From NCBI GenBank assembly GCA_000634515.1, contig JFNU01000179.1:1-58963 (forward strand): 58,963 nucleotides of DNA. Direction: 5' to 3'. Below are positions 29,234 through 39,256 of the stretch, one piece after another. The notes under the pieces are model-generated. The model had not been told where the DNA came from, ran no database searches, and saw only the letters and a program-made list of their open reading frames with translations. This DNA comes from Prochlorococcus sp. scB245a_520K10. Its GTDB lineage: Bacteria > Cyanobacteriota > Cyanobacteriia > PCC-6307 > Cyanobiaceae. The number at the start of each line of letters is the position of its first letter. The stretch's first letter is position 1. A program made the position numbers and the translations under genes.

Positions 29234-31366
29234 TTAAAACTTCCATCCTACTCCAAGTGTATATCTCCAATCTCCACTTAGATCCTTACTTGCAACGTCT
29301 AATCTTAATGGACCAATTGGTGTTTTCACTCCAACTCCCCCTCCTAGTGAAAAACCTGAACCTGACTTCTGTAATAATTTACCAGGCTTACCAGGGATAT
29401 CATTTTGAGATCCTAAATCACTTCCTGCATCTACAAATAAAGCTCCCGATATCATTCTCCAAACAGGGAATCTATATTCAACTGTCCCCTCAACAAAACT
29501 TTTACTGACAGCTAAATCACAAGATCCCCAACCTCTAACAGATGATGTTCCGCCCATACAAAATGCTTCATAAGGAGGCAATTCTCCAAGAATAGTTCCT
29601 GCTTTAAATTGAAATCCAATCGCTTGGGGACAGTCTTCACTATCAGAATTATCAGACTTACATGCTTTAGTTAAATTTATTAATTTTGTTGGTATAAAAA
29701 ATGAATAAGAGGCTTTCATTCTATTAAAAGTTGGAGAGTTTTCTCCCATCGAAACAAACTGTTCAGTACCAAAACTAAATTTATTTCCTGAAGTTGGGTT
29801 AACGGAGTTGTTCAAATTATTTCTAGAAGTAGTGGCGATAACACTTACTAATGTATTTTCAGCAGGACATGAACCATCATTTGGAGTAAATCCAATACAT
29901 ATAATATCGCTTATATTTCCTGTAGTTGGCGTCATATCTCCATAAGGTTTTTGATTACCGTCACCATCAATCATCTTTACTTTCTTAAAATTCATTCCAG
30001 CTAGAATTCTCCACTTAGCAAGCTTAAAAGGATCTCCACCGTTTAGAGGCCTAGAGAAAGAAAATCCACCTCCAGTTTTTTCTAAAACTATTGATGAAAA
30101 AGTATCAGAGGTTGAAGTGTTTGTATCATCTACAGCGTATATACGTCCATTAGTTTCACTTTTAAATTCTTGAGGATAATCTCTACTCAAAAATAAATTT
30201 GTTTTAAAAGAAGTTTTATGTTTATCCCCCTTAATCCATGGGTCAGATAAAGAGAAATTATAGGTAGTTGAATATTCTCCAAAATTTAGATTTATATTTG
30301 TAGACCATGCTCTACCAAGTGCATTTGTTTCTTGCAAACCAAGTGTGGCAAAGATCCCTGAACTATTGCTATAACCTAGACCACCTGTCAATGATCCTGT
30401 TCTTTGTTCACTTAAGTCTAAAAAGATTATTACTCGACCAGGATTTGAACTATCAGGGCCAAGGGAAACCTTCACATCATCAAATAAACTAGTGGCATAA
30501 AGTCTTCTAATATCTGCTTCTAAAATTTTTCTGTTAAATATTGAACCTGGTTGTGTTTTCAATTCTCTTTTTATGACCCAGTCTTTTGTTTTCCCTTTCC
30601 TAGGTTCCCCATCAATAGAAGATTCACCATCAGTTCCTAAAAATCTTAACTGCACATCAGATACAATGCCTTCAGTGACATTTAACGTGACTATTCCGTT
30701 TTCATTTATTCTATCTGGTCCTTTAATTCTAGCTAAAGAATAACCCTCACTTTCATATCGCTTCTTTATTGTGTCAATTTTATTTTGAAATTCATTTAAA
30801 TTAAGTGTTGTTCCATAATAATTCTTAAAAATATCATCTACATATTGATCAGAGATTATAGAGTTTTTTGAGTTTAGTTCAACTTTCTTTAAAATTGGAT
30901 TAGGAATTACATTTACAATTAGCCTTACTCCTAATGGGCCATTTTGAGGGTTTATTTTAACTCCTGAAAACCAACCACTAGCATATATTGCATTAAGATC
31001 TTGTTTTAAAATTTGATTATCAACAATACTGCCTGGCTTTATACTCATTGAATCATATGCAGCCAATTCAAGTTTTCTACCCTCGGGATGATTTTCCCAA
31101 CCTTCGATAATTATTTCTGAAATAAGAACACTCTCTTTCTCAATATTTTCATTATTTTCTGCGATAAATAAATTTTTTTCCTGATTAGTATATATTACTT
31201 GAAATAAGCTATTGTATTTGTCATTTTTTTCTGAAGTTATAATTTTTTGCTCAAAGTCATTTGGCAAATACTTAGCAGCTAATTCTGAATTATTTGATAT
31301 TAAAATCAAGGGAGAACAAGCAATGTTTGTGAAAACTTTTCTAAAATTTAAAAATTGTTTTTGCAT
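29234..31366 (-). CDS. bamA: Outer membrane assembly factor BamA / Omp85
   Basis: This protein inserts beta-barrels into the outer membrane. The 710 residues include an N-terminal region of about 75 residues, about three POTRA domains (about 80-320, with phrases like GSIVDNQILKQDLNAIYASGWF and GSIFNRKILEADIRRLYATSLF) and a 16-strand barrel. The protein ends in Phe (GVGWKF), the terminal signal of outer-membrane barrels. Three POTRAs are usual in cyanobacteria. The gene leads lpxC-fabZ-lpxA-lpxB-msrA. Confidence 0.94.
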   Translation of the reverse strand: MQKQFLNFRKVFTNIACSPLILISNNSELAAKYLPNDFEQKIITSEKNDKYNSLFQVIYTNQEKNLFIAENNENIEKESVLISEIIIEGWENHPEGRKLELAAYDSMSIKPGSIVDNQILKQDLNAIYASGWFSGVKINPQNGPLGVRLIVNVIPNPILKKVELNSKNSIISDQYVDDIFKNYYGTTLNLNEFQNKIDTIKKRYESEGYSLARIKGPDRINENGIVTLNVTEGIVSDVQLRFLGTDGESSIDGEPRKGKTKDWVIKRELKTQPGSIFNRKILEADIRRLYATSLFDDVKVSLGPDSSNPGRVIIFLDLSEQRTGSLTGGLGYSNSSGIFATLGLQETNALGRAWSTNINLNFGEYSTTYNFSLSDPWIKGDKHKTSFKTNLFLSRDYPQEFKSETNGRIYAVDDTNTSTSDTFSSIVLEKTGGGFSFSRPLNGGDPFKLAKWRILAGMNFKKVKMIDGDGNQKPYGDMTPTTGNISDIICIGFTPNDGSCPAENTLVSVIATTSRNNLNNSVNPTSGNKFSFGTEQFVSMGENSPTFNRMKASYSFFIPTKLINLTKACKSDNSDSEDCPQAIGFQFKAGTILGELPPYEAFCMGGTSSVRGWGSCDLAVSKSFVEGTVEYRFPVWRMISGALFVDAGSDLGSQNDIPGKPGKLLQKSGSGFSLGGGVGVKTPIGPLRLDVASKDLSGDWRYTLGVGWKF

Positions 31367-31411
31367 AGTATTTTTGCTTAAGATAAATAAAACATTATTT
31401 ATTGAATTGAG

Positions 31412-32140
31412 TTAAATGAAATCGTTTATTCTTCGGTTAATTTCACTATAAGCTTCAATTAGACCACCTAAATCATTTCTAAATCTGTCTTTGTCTAGAC
31501 TTATAATTGTATCATTATTCTGATTAAGATCCCACAATCTACAATTATCAGGACTTATTTCATCCCCAAGTACTATATTGTTTTTTGAGTCATAACCAAA
31601 TTCCAATTTAAAATCCACGAGTTTAAGTTGAATATTTTTAAAAAAATTTTTCAAGATTAAATTAATTTTCAAAGTTAAATCAATTATTAGATCTAGCTCT
31701 TTGGAGCTTATTATATTCATTAGTTCAATTCTATCTTTTGTAATTAGCGGATCATTAAGTTCGTCATTTTTAAGATAAATATCTATTAATGGTTTTACCA
31801 AGTTAGTACCAGATTCAATAGTAGTTTGTTTACATAAAGAGCCATAAGCAGTATTTCTTAAAACAATTTCTAAGGGGATTACTTTTATTTTTTGTGCAAT
31901 CATTGTATTTTCATTTTTGAGTTCAATAAAATGAGTTGGGATATTTTTATTTATAAGAATTTCAAAGATTCTTGCACTTATTAGGCAATTAAGTTTGCCC
32001 TTCCCTTTAAATTTAGCTTTTTTCAAAGCATTAAAAGCTGTAGCATCATCTTTAAATTCAATTATTACTCTATTAGCATCATCATGAGAAAATACTTTTT
32101 TAGCTTTGCCTTCATAGATTAATTCATGTTTATTATTCAT
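31412..32140 (-). CDS. purC: Phosphoribosylaminoimidazole-succinocarboxamide synthase
   Basis: PurC ligates aspartate to CAIR in purine synthesis. The start with YEGKAKKVF (8-17) is the ATP-binding family signature, VDFKLEFG and LGDEISPDNCRLWD follow in the C-terminal half. The length is 242 residues. It is divergent from purD over a 133-bp region that likely carries both promoters, so two purine genes share a control region. Confidence 0.97.
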   Translation of the reverse strand: MNNKHELIYEGKAKKVFSHDDANRVIIEFKDDATAFNALKKAKFKGKGKLNCLISARIFEILINKNIPTHFIELKNENTMIAQKIKVIPLEIVLRNTAYGSLCKQTTIESGTNLVKPLIDIYLKNDELNDPLITKDRIELMNIISSKELDLIIDLTLKINLILKNFFKNIQLKLVDFKLEFGYDSKNNIVLGDEISPDNCRLWDLNQNNDTIISLDKDRFRNDLGGLIEAYSEINRRINDFI

Positions 32141-32273
32141 TAAATTTCAGACCTCATTTGATTACTAAAAGTATGATTTGTAATTAACATACTTATTAGA
32201 GATAAATTTCAAATAGTTTATTTCATTTTAACTGATTATTCATCAAAACCTCATAACCTATAAAATCAAATTT

Positions 32274-33605
32274 ATGAGTATAAATTCAAAAAATTTTAAA
32301 AACTTCAGTAGGTTAGAAAATATTTTAATAATTGGAAATGGAGGGAGAGAAAACTCTTTGGCTTGGACTATTCAAAAAAATAAATTAGTTAAAAAAGTTT
32401 TTTTAATCCCTGGTAACGCTGGATCAGAAAGAATAAAAAAATGTGAAAGAATAAAAATTGATATCAAAAATAAAAAAGAATTAGTAGAAAAGCTTGATTT
32501 TTTGAAAGTAGATTTAATTGTCATAGGCCCAGAAATACCTTTAGCGGATGGACTAGCAGACTTTCTTCGCGAAAAAGATTTTAAAGTTTTTGGTCCTGGT
32601 AAAGATGGAGCAAAATTAGAATATAGCAAATCTTGGGCAAAAGAATTTATGCAAGATGCAAATATTCCAACTTCTAAATTTTGGAAAGTAAGTTCTCCAG
32701 AAGAAGCAAAAAAAATTATTCATTCAACTTCGATTCCTCTAGTAGTAAAAGCTGATGGTTTAGCTTCAGGTAAAGGTGTTTTTATTCCTGATTCAAAAGA
32801 AGAATGTATTAGAGCAACAGAATCAATCTTCAATGGTAAGTTTGGCAACTCTGGGGATACTGTAGTTCTTGAAGAGAAAATTCATGGTCCAGAAGTTTCA
32901 GTTTTTGCTCTATGTGATGGGAAAAAATATATTTTACTTCCTTCTGCACAAGATCATAAACGACTTAATGAAGAAGATAAAGGTCCTAATACGGGCGGGA
33001 TGGGAGCTTATTCTCCTGCCCCACTATTAACAAAAAATTATCTTGAAAGAATTATCAAAGAAATAATTGAACCCACAATAAATGAACTCAATAAAAAAAA
33101 TATTGATTATAAAGGCGTAATTTATTTTGGATTAATGATCACAAAATCTGGTCCTAAAGTTATAGAATATAACTGCAGATTTGGTGATCCAGAATGTCAA
33201 ACAATAATGCCTTTGATGGATCAAAGTTTTGTATTTCTTTTAGAAAAATGCTCAATGGGAAATTTAACTGGTAGTGAAAAAATTGATACTTCTGATAAGG
33301 TTAGTGGTTGTGTAATAGCTACTTCAAAAGGGTATCCACACGAATATAAAACTGGCTTTCCAATTAAAATTGGGAAGATAGATACTAATGATTGTCAAAT
33401 TTTCGACTCGGGTACTTCTTTAAGTAAAGATGGGGAATTATTAACTGATGGGGGGAGAGTTTTAAGCATTGTCTGCCAAGATAAGGATTTCGATTTGGTT
33501 TTTGAAAAAGCATACAAAAATTTAAAGGAAATAAATTTTGATGGTATTTACTTTAGAAATGATATCGGTCATCAAGTGAGAAAAAACTTTTTTAAGGAGA
33601 ATTAG
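32274..33605 (+). CDS. purD: Phosphoribosylamine--glycine ligase
   Basis: PurD joins phosphoribosylamine and glycine with ATP, the second step of purine synthesis. An N-terminal NGGRENSLAW (22-31), the ATP-grasp VVKADGLASGKGV and GPNTGGMGAYSPAP are seen, and metal-binding EYNCRFGDPE near residue 300. The length is 443 residues. The nblS start lies 4 bp after the stop, so purine synthesis and a light-stress kinase may share a transcript. Confidence 0.97.
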   Translation: MSINSKNFKNFSRLENILIIGNGGRENSLAWTIQKNKLVKKVFLIPGNAGSERIKKCERIKIDIKNKKELVEKLDFLKVDLIVIGPEIPLADGLADFLREKDFKVFGPGKDGAKLEYSKSWAKEFMQDANIPTSKFWKVSSPEEAKKIIHSTSIPLVVKADGLASGKGVFIPDSKEECIRATESIFNGKFGNSGDTVVLEEKIHGPEVSVFALCDGKKYILLPSAQDHKRLNEEDKGPNTGGMGAYSPAPLLTKNYLERIIKEIIEPTINELNKKNIDYKGVIYFGLMITKSGPKVIEYNCRFGDPECQTIMPLMDQSFVFLLEKCSMGNLTGSEKIDTSDKVSGCVIATSKGYPHEYKTGFPIKIGKIDTNDCQIFDSGTSLSKDGELLTDGGRVLSIVCQDKDFDLVFEKAYKNLKEINFDGIYFRNDIGHQVRKNFFKEN

Positions 33606-33609
33606 GCTT

Positions 33610-35676
33610 ATGGCGGATACAAATAATCAAGAAGGTAGAGAATATAACTTCGCCAATAACGAAGATATTGATAATAATTATTGGATGAATAGACTTCTTA
33701 CTTGGTGGAGTGGGTTTAGTTTAAGGACAAAATTATTAGCAATAGCAACTCTAGTTGTAAGTCTACTGATGACAGGAATAACATTTTTTGCACTAAACAG
33801 TATTCAAAGGGATGCGGGAATGAATGATACTAGATATGCTCGAGATCTTGGATTATTATTATCGGGGAATGTTACGGAATTAGTTGCTAATAACCAAAAA
33901 AAAGAAATCTCAAATGTTGCTGAAAAGTTTTGGAGATCAAGCCGAAATCTTCGTTACATATTTTTTACAGATGCCGAAGACATAGTTCAACTTGGTATAC
34001 CGATTAGTGCTACTCCTACAAGTTCAGATAGTCAGTTCCAGCTAACTAGAAGATTAAAACTACCGTCGGAATTAAAGAAAAGGCCACAATTTCCATTAGT
34101 TAGGCAACACGTTACTCCTCAAGGTCAAGTTACAGATGTTTTTGTCCCAATGCTTTGGAAAGGAAAATATCTTGGAACATTAGCCTTAGGAGTTACACCT
34201 AATAAAAAAGCCTTAGCTAGTGCAGCACTTACTAGAGAGGTTACGATAGCTGTTTTTATCTCTATTTGGGTTTTAGTAATACTTGGAGCTGTATTCAATG
34301 CTCTGACAATTACAAGACCTGTAAGGGAGTTAGTAAGAGGTGTCAGAGAAATTTCAAAAGGGAACTTCAAATCAAGAATTTCTTTACCTATGACGGGAGA
34401 CTTAGGAGAACTTTTAAATGGATTTAACCGAATGGCCACTCAATTAGAAAATTATGACGAGGCAAATATTGAAGAACTTAAGGCCGCTCAAATAAAGCAG
34501 CAATCACTTATAGCTACTATGGCTGATGGTGCAATATTATTGGATTCCCAGGGAAAGATTGTTCTTACTAACCCAACAGCAAAAAGATTATTTCGTTGGG
34601 AAGGAAGATTCCTAGAAGGAAAATTTTTTTTAAATGAGATCCCCGAAATTTTATCTAATGACCTACACACAAATATAGAATCTATACTAAATAGAGAAAA
34701 GGAGAAAGATGATTTAAGGTTTAGTTTAGGTGAGCCGGCTAGAACTTTAAGAATTGTCTTACAATCAGTATTAGATACAAACAAAGTTGAATTAAAAGGG
34801 ATTGCAGTAACAATTCAAGATCTGACGAGAGAGGTAGAACTAAACGCAGCACAAAACAGATTTATTAGTAATGTTTCACATGAATTGAGGACACCACTTT
34901 TCAACATTAAGAGTTACGTAGAGACTTTGCATGATTTAAAAGATCAGCTTTCTAATGAAGAACAACTCGAATTTCTCGGTATCGCAAATTCAGAGACTGA
35001 TAGGCTAACAAGACTCGTGAATGATGTATTAGATTTATCAAGATTGGAGTCAGGGAAAATAATTCAACTAGAGGAAATGGATATAAAAGCTGCGATAGAG
35101 CAGACTCTCAGAAATTACAGACTTAACGCTACAGAAAAAAATGTTTCATTGGCACATGATATAGAAGAAACTATCCCCCCAATTCTTGGGAATTTTGATT
35201 TACTACTGCAAGTTTTTGATAATTTGCTTGGTAATGGATTGAAATTTAGTCCTAAAAACAGCAACTTAATGATTAGAGCTTATACTTGGCCAGATTCCTG
35301 TCCTGCCCTACCACCAAGTAACTGCGAAGATGCGGCTCCTCAATGTGAGTTAGTTTCACCACTCCCAAAAGTAAGAATTGAGATCGCTGATACAGGATCA
35401 GGCATATCTCAAGCGGATCAAGAAAAGATATTTGACCGTTTTTATAGAGTAGAGAATTCCGTTCATACTGAGCAAGGAACAGGTTTAGGTCTATCTATAG
35501 TGAGAGGTATTATTGAAAAGCATGGTGGAGAAATTCGTATGGCTAGTGAATTGGGAGTTGGAACAACCTTTTGGTTTGATTTAGCATTATCACAATCTGA
35601 TAAAGATGAATTATTGACTCAAGCTATTAATAATACAGATACTTTTTCTAGCTCTGAAATTAAAGAAATTATCTAA
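33610..35676 (+). CDS. nblS: Sensor histidine kinase NblS (Hik33/DspA family)
   Basis: This is the conserved membrane sensor kinase that controls high-light and nutrient-stress genes, including hli genes, in cyanobacteria. The domain order is TM1 (about 42-62), an extracytoplasmic loop, TM2 (about 211-232), HAMP (233-285), PAS (295-405), HisKA with phospho-accepting H424 in SHELRTP, and HATPase (525-670) with DTGSGIS and GTGLGLSIV. Between the N and G1 boxes lies an insertion with three Cys (C564, C572, C579). The length is 688 residues. The 3' end overlaps kaiC by 4 bp, convergently. Confidence 0.94.
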   Translation: MADTNNQEGREYNFANNEDIDNNYWMNRLLTWWSGFSLRTKLLAIATLVVSLLMTGITFFALNSIQRDAGMNDTRYARDLGLLLSGNVTELVANNQKKEISNVAEKFWRSSRNLRYIFFTDAEDIVQLGIPISATPTSSDSQFQLTRRLKLPSELKKRPQFPLVRQHVTPQGQVTDVFVPMLWKGKYLGTLALGVTPNKKALASAALTREVTIAVFISIWVLVILGAVFNALTITRPVRELVRGVREISKGNFKSRISLPMTGDLGELLNGFNRMATQLENYDEANIEELKAAQIKQQSLIATMADGAILLDSQGKIVLTNPTAKRLFRWEGRFLEGKFFLNEIPEILSNDLHTNIESILNREKEKDDLRFSLGEPARTLRIVLQSVLDTNKVELKGIAVTIQDLTREVELNAAQNRFISNVSHELRTPLFNIKSYVETLHDLKDQLSNEEQLEFLGIANSETDRLTRLVNDVLDLSRLESGKIIQLEEMDIKAAIEQTLRNYRLNATEKNVSLAHDIEETIPPILGNFDLLLQVFDNLLGNGLKFSPKNSNLMIRAYTWPDSCPALPPSNCEDAAPQCELVSPLPKVRIEIADTGSGISQADQEKIFDRFYRVENSVHTEQGTGLGLSIVRGIIEKHGGEIRMASELGVGTTFWFDLALSQSDKDELLTQAINNTDTFSSSEIKEII

Positions 35677-37202
35677 TTATTATCTACCCCTTTAAAAATA
35701 TTTTGAACATTTTGATCAGGAACAACCCTATGTGGAGCACCACTAAATATCTGCTCAAAGTTAGAAAATGAATCTTTTATTTCAGGTCCATTATTAGTGA
35801 TAATAAATTCTCTTATTCTTTTATCATGCCATGATCCCCTCATCTTAAAAACATTTAAAGCTCTAGCCATCTCCCCTTTTATTTCGACATACTGGAGTAA
35901 CAATATAGTATCTGTAATCGTTGAGATATGAGAATCAGTAATAGAATGACTTCCCATAAATTCTTCTGCAGTATTAGTAAAAAAGCCTGCTATTTCTTCT
36001 TGTTTGGTATAGCCAGTGACTGCAATAACAAACTGTCTGAATGCATTCAAACTTACACCTCGAGCTAATGCTGAGAGAGAATCTATTGCCATTCTCTTTG
36101 GTTTAAATTGATTAATTTGCGTTTTGATGATTTGTAAGTGATCTTCCAAACCAGTTGATTCAGGATATGCACAAATAATTTTTAATAACCCATCACTTTC
36201 CATCTTTTCAAAATCTATTCCCCAACTAGTAGCATTTCTAAGCAACTGAGCCCTAGATTCCTCATAAGCGAAAAGTATTGCTCTTTCACTGTTGTTATAC
36301 GCGTCTTCTACAAATTTCGATACAAGCATTGTCTTACCTGTACCAGTAGCGCCTGTTGCGAGGATGATTGAATCCTGAAAATAACCTCCTCCACACATTT
36401 CGTCAAGATCTTTAACTCCTGAACTAATCCTAATATTAGAAGATCTTTGCGTAAGTCTCATTGCTCCGAGGGCAAACACACTTATACCATCAGTTCCCAT
36501 AGTGAAGGGATATTCCCCTTTCATATGAACTGTACCTCTTAACTTCAAAACTTCTAAAGTTCTTCTTCTCTTCTCTGACTCTAGAACATTTCTTAATAGG
36601 ACAACATTATCAGAAACAAACTCTTCTACTCCATATCTAGCGATAGGTCCGTAATCATCAACCCTTTCTGTAGTCATGACTGTTGTAACTCCTATTTCTT
36701 TCAATCTTGCTATTAGTCTAAATATTTCTCTTCTGACAACGTAAATAGCATCATATTGTTGAAAAACCGCAGTTATTGAGTCTATTGCAACTCTTTTGGC
36801 TTTATATTTTCTTATTGCGTAACTAATTCTCTCAATAAGACCAGATAAGTCAAAGTTACCGGCGACATCTTGACCATCAGGATCGGGAGAAGCATCTAAT
36901 ATGAATAACTTATTTTGATCAATTAATTCTTGCAAATCCCATCCGAAGCTAGCAGCATTTCTTATTATGTCTAAAGGCGATTCTTCAAATGTGATGAATA
37001 TCCCTGGCTCATCAAAATTACAAATCCCATGGTGTAAGTACTGAAGAGAAAAAACCGTTTTACCAGTACCTGATGTACCACTAACGAGTGTACTTCGTGA
37101 TACAGGCAACCCTCCTCTACAGACATCATCGAAGCCTTCAATTCCCGTAGGTAATTTTTGCACTTGCATTTTATTTGATTTACCAAATTTCTTATCTTTC
37201 AT
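35673..37202 (-). CDS. kaiC: Circadian clock ATPase KaiC
   Basis: KaiC is a double-domain RecA-like ATPase that forms the clock hexamer. Walker A motifs occur in CI (GTSGTGKT, about 42-49) and CII (GATGTGKT, about 284-291), each with catalytic Glu pairs (TFEES and AYEES). The phosphorylation pair Ser-Thr lies in HISTITDT (about 427-428). The protein is 509 residues and its C-terminal tail after FSGAPHRV is short. Because kaiA is absent, phosphorylation must proceed without the usual activator. Confidence 0.97.
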   Translation of the reverse strand: MKDKKFGKSNKMQVQKLPTGIEGFDDVCRGGLPVSRSTLVSGTSGTGKTVFSLQYLHHGICNFDEPGIFITFEESPLDIIRNAASFGWDLQELIDQNKLFILDASPDPDGQDVAGNFDLSGLIERISYAIRKYKAKRVAIDSITAVFQQYDAIYVVRREIFRLIARLKEIGVTTVMTTERVDDYGPIARYGVEEFVSDNVVLLRNVLESEKRRRTLEVLKLRGTVHMKGEYPFTMGTDGISVFALGAMRLTQRSSNIRISSGVKDLDEMCGGGYFQDSIILATGATGTGKTMLVSKFVEDAYNNSERAILFAYEESRAQLLRNATSWGIDFEKMESDGLLKIICAYPESTGLEDHLQIIKTQINQFKPKRMAIDSLSALARGVSLNAFRQFVIAVTGYTKQEEIAGFFTNTAEEFMGSHSITDSHISTITDTILLLQYVEIKGEMARALNVFKMRGSWHDKRIREFIITNNGPEIKDSFSNFEQIFSGAPHRVVPDQNVQNIFKGVDNN

Positions 37203-37274
37203 AGTGATGTGCTAAAGAAAATTAATTAAAAATAAACATTAAAGTTTTTTCTAAGTATAAAAGTTTTCTATATA

Positions 37275-37592
37275 TTACTTATCTCCACTATATTCAGTTT
37301 CAGTTAATTCATCAAAAAGTAAATCTAAACCGATTAAAACTTTTTCTCTATCAGAAAGGTCACCAATTATTCTTCTAACTGGTGGAGGTAAAATTTTAGA
37401 TAAAGTTGGGGTAGCAAGAATCTTATCCTCCTCTGCAAGTTGTGGTTGCTTAAGTACGTCTATAACCTTCAAGGCATAAACTCCTTTAAATTCATTTTCT
37501 AGAATTTCTCTTAGTGTATTTAAAGCTCTCATTGAATTAGGAGTATTTCCAGCAACATAAAGTTTTAAAATATAAGTTTTTCTTGCTGCCAT
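37275..37592 (-). CDS. kaiB: Circadian clock protein KaiB
   Basis: KaiB is a fold-switching thioredoxin-like protein that binds KaiC CI and promotes dephosphorylation. The 105 residues include [12 protein letters not shown] (10-21), the KaiB signature, and a conserved core with [20 protein letters not shown]. It precedes kaiC by 72 bp on the same strand. Upstream, rplU starts only 144 bp away where kaiA sits in freshwater cyanobacteria. Confidence 0.97.
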   Translation of the reverse strand: MAARKTYILKLYVAGNTPNSMRALNTLREILENEFKGVYALKVIDVLKQPQLAEEDKILATPTLSKILPPPVRRIIGDLSDREKVLIGLDLLFDELTETEYSGDK

Positions 37593-37736
37593 TATTTTGA
37601 TTCCTCAAATTGATATAAAAGATTTAAAACGACCCTTGACTTATTACACTACAAAATAAGAAAATAGACAAACTATTATGATTGCTTTTAAGGCTTAATC
37701 AAATTATAAATTTGAGCCTAACAGCGTCCCTAAGAC

Positions 37737-38177
37737 ATGACAAATTCTAAAAACTCCTCAAACAATTCTTCTAAAAGTAATGAATTGTATGCAATAGCAG
37801 AAACTTCAGGCCAACAATTTTGGTTCGAAGTTGACAGATACTACGATATTGATAGGTTAAATGCAAAAGAAAAAGATAAAATAACTCTAGAAAAAGTTTT
37901 ACTGTTAAAGGATAAAAACTCCATTACTATTGGTCAACCTTACGTTAAAGATGCAAAAATTGAATTAGAAGTCGTTTCGCACAAAAGAGATAAAAAAATC
38001 CTTGTATACAAAATGCGTCCTAAAAAAAAGACGAGAAGAAAAATGGGCCACAGACAAGAACTCACAAGAGTTATGGTAAAATCTATATCAGTAGTTAAAA
38101 GTTCCTCTAAGTCTTCTTCTAAAAAAGAAGCTGTTAAAAAGGAACCCAAACCAAAATCTGAAAAATCCACAAATTAA
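37737..38177 (+). CDS. rplU: 50S ribosomal protein L21
   Basis: This protein binds 23S rRNA in the large subunit. The 146 residues include an Asn/Ser-rich N-terminal extension (1-17), a core with the phrase YAIAETSGQQFWFEVDRYYD and the basic KMRPKKKTRRKMGHRQ, and a C-terminal Ser/Lys-rich tail (about 118-146). A usual bacterial L21 is about 103 residues, so both ends are extended. It forms the canonical pair with rpmA 9 bp downstream. Confidence 0.95.
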   Translation: MTNSKNSSNNSSKSNELYAIAETSGQQFWFEVDRYYDIDRLNAKEKDKITLEKVLLLKDKNSITIGQPYVKDAKIELEVVSHKRDKKILVYKMRPKKKTRRKMGHRQELTRVMVKSISVVKSSSKSSSKKEAVKKEPKPKSEKSTN

Positions 38178-38186
38178 ACATTACTA

Positions 38187-38447
38187 ATGGCACATAAAAA
38201 AGGAACAGGCTCTACAAGGAACGGGAGGGATTCAAACTCTAAAAGATTAGGAGTAAAAGCTTATGGTGGTGAAAAAGTATCTGCAGGATCAATTTTGATT
38301 CGACAAAGAGGTACTTCTTTTCTACCTGGAATAAATGTAGGTAAAGGTAAGGATGATACTCTTTTTGCACTTAAAGAAGGAATTGTAAACTTTGAAAGCA
38401 TAAAAAGAAATCTAAGAAATAGAAAGAGAGTTAACGTAGTTATCTAA
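38187..38447 (+). CDS. rpmA: 50S ribosomal protein L27
   Basis: L27 reaches toward the peptidyl-transferase centre. Its 86 residues include [20 protein letters not shown] and the family phrase [21 protein letters not shown]. The N-terminus carries no long leader that would need cleavage. It directly follows rplU and overlaps the convergent methyltransferase gene by 8 bp. Confidence 0.97.
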   Translation: MAHKKGTGSTRNGRDSNSKRLGVKAYGGEKVSAGSILIRQRGTSFLPGINVGKGKDDTLFALKEGIVNFESIKRNLRNRKRVNVVI

Positions 38448-39180
38448 TTTTCTTGTAAGCTCTTGCAGTTATGAGAATAGGATGAAAAACTTCTAAAAAA
38501 TTTGATTGAATTGTTATAAAAAAGTTTTCAACAATTTGATTATCATCTATATGAAATGGATATTCATTTTTTTCTCCTTTATAAAAATACCAATTCAATA
38601 AAGCAATAGAATTACAATCCATAATCTCATTGAAAATCTCAATTTGGGAAGCTGGATTGGCAAGATGTTCCAAAACATCAAAACAAACTATCGTATCAAA
38701 TTTCGATATTTGTGTATCTTTAATTGACTTCAAAAAAGTAATCTTTTTTTCGACTCCTAATTCCTTAGCCCTGTACTCAACAAAGTTTCTATTTGTTTCA
38801 TTAATATCCACAAAAAAAACATGCTCAACTTTTGAAGACATCGCATTAGCCAATGCATGCGTACCAATCCCTCCACCGAAATCTAAAACTAAATCTCTAG
38901 AAAATCTCTGCTGAAGTTTTAAAGTATCACTAATGTAATCCTTGCTTGTAATATGCCAAGCAGCTAAATCAGCTAAATGTCTATCTCCAACGATCTTAGT
39001 ATAAAAATCTGAAACATCACTTAAAGCATCACCAGGGTGTAAATTTGCCAAATTTATCTTTGCATTTGCAAGGAATCCATCTAAATCACATTCTTCAATA
39101 GATAAGAATTCCATTAAATGTGATTTCAAATTGAAAGCATTTTCTAAAAACTCTTTTAAAATAAAATCATTATTTTTCAA
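38440..39180 (-). CDS. Class I SAM-dependent methyltransferase, substrate unknown
   Basis: The 246-residue protein has a helical N-terminal domain of about 90 residues and then a Rossmann methyltransferase fold. Motif I is [14 protein letters not shown] (97-110), motif [11 protein letters not shown], and motif [13 protein letters not shown]. These bind SAM. The N-terminal domain, rich in acidic and hydrophobic residues, may recognise the substrate, which cannot be inferred. It lies between rpmA and truB on the opposite strand. Confidence 0.83.
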   Translation of the reverse strand: MKNNDFILKEFLENAFNLKSHLMEFLSIEECDLDGFLANAKINLANLHPGDALSDVSDFYTKIVGDRHLADLAAWHITSKDYISDTLKLQQRFSRDLVLDFGGGIGTHALANAMSSKVEHVFFVDINETNRNFVEYRAKELGVEKKITFLKSIKDTQISKFDTIVCFDVLEHLANPASQIEIFNEIMDCNSIALLNWYFYKGEKNEYPFHIDDNQIVENFFITIQSNFLEVFHPILITARAYKKIR

Positions 39181-39256
39181 TTTCTTACTCTAAGTTCCCA
39201 ATACCAAAATCATAGAATGGCAATAAATCTTTCTCAAAGTATTCTTAATATTAAAA

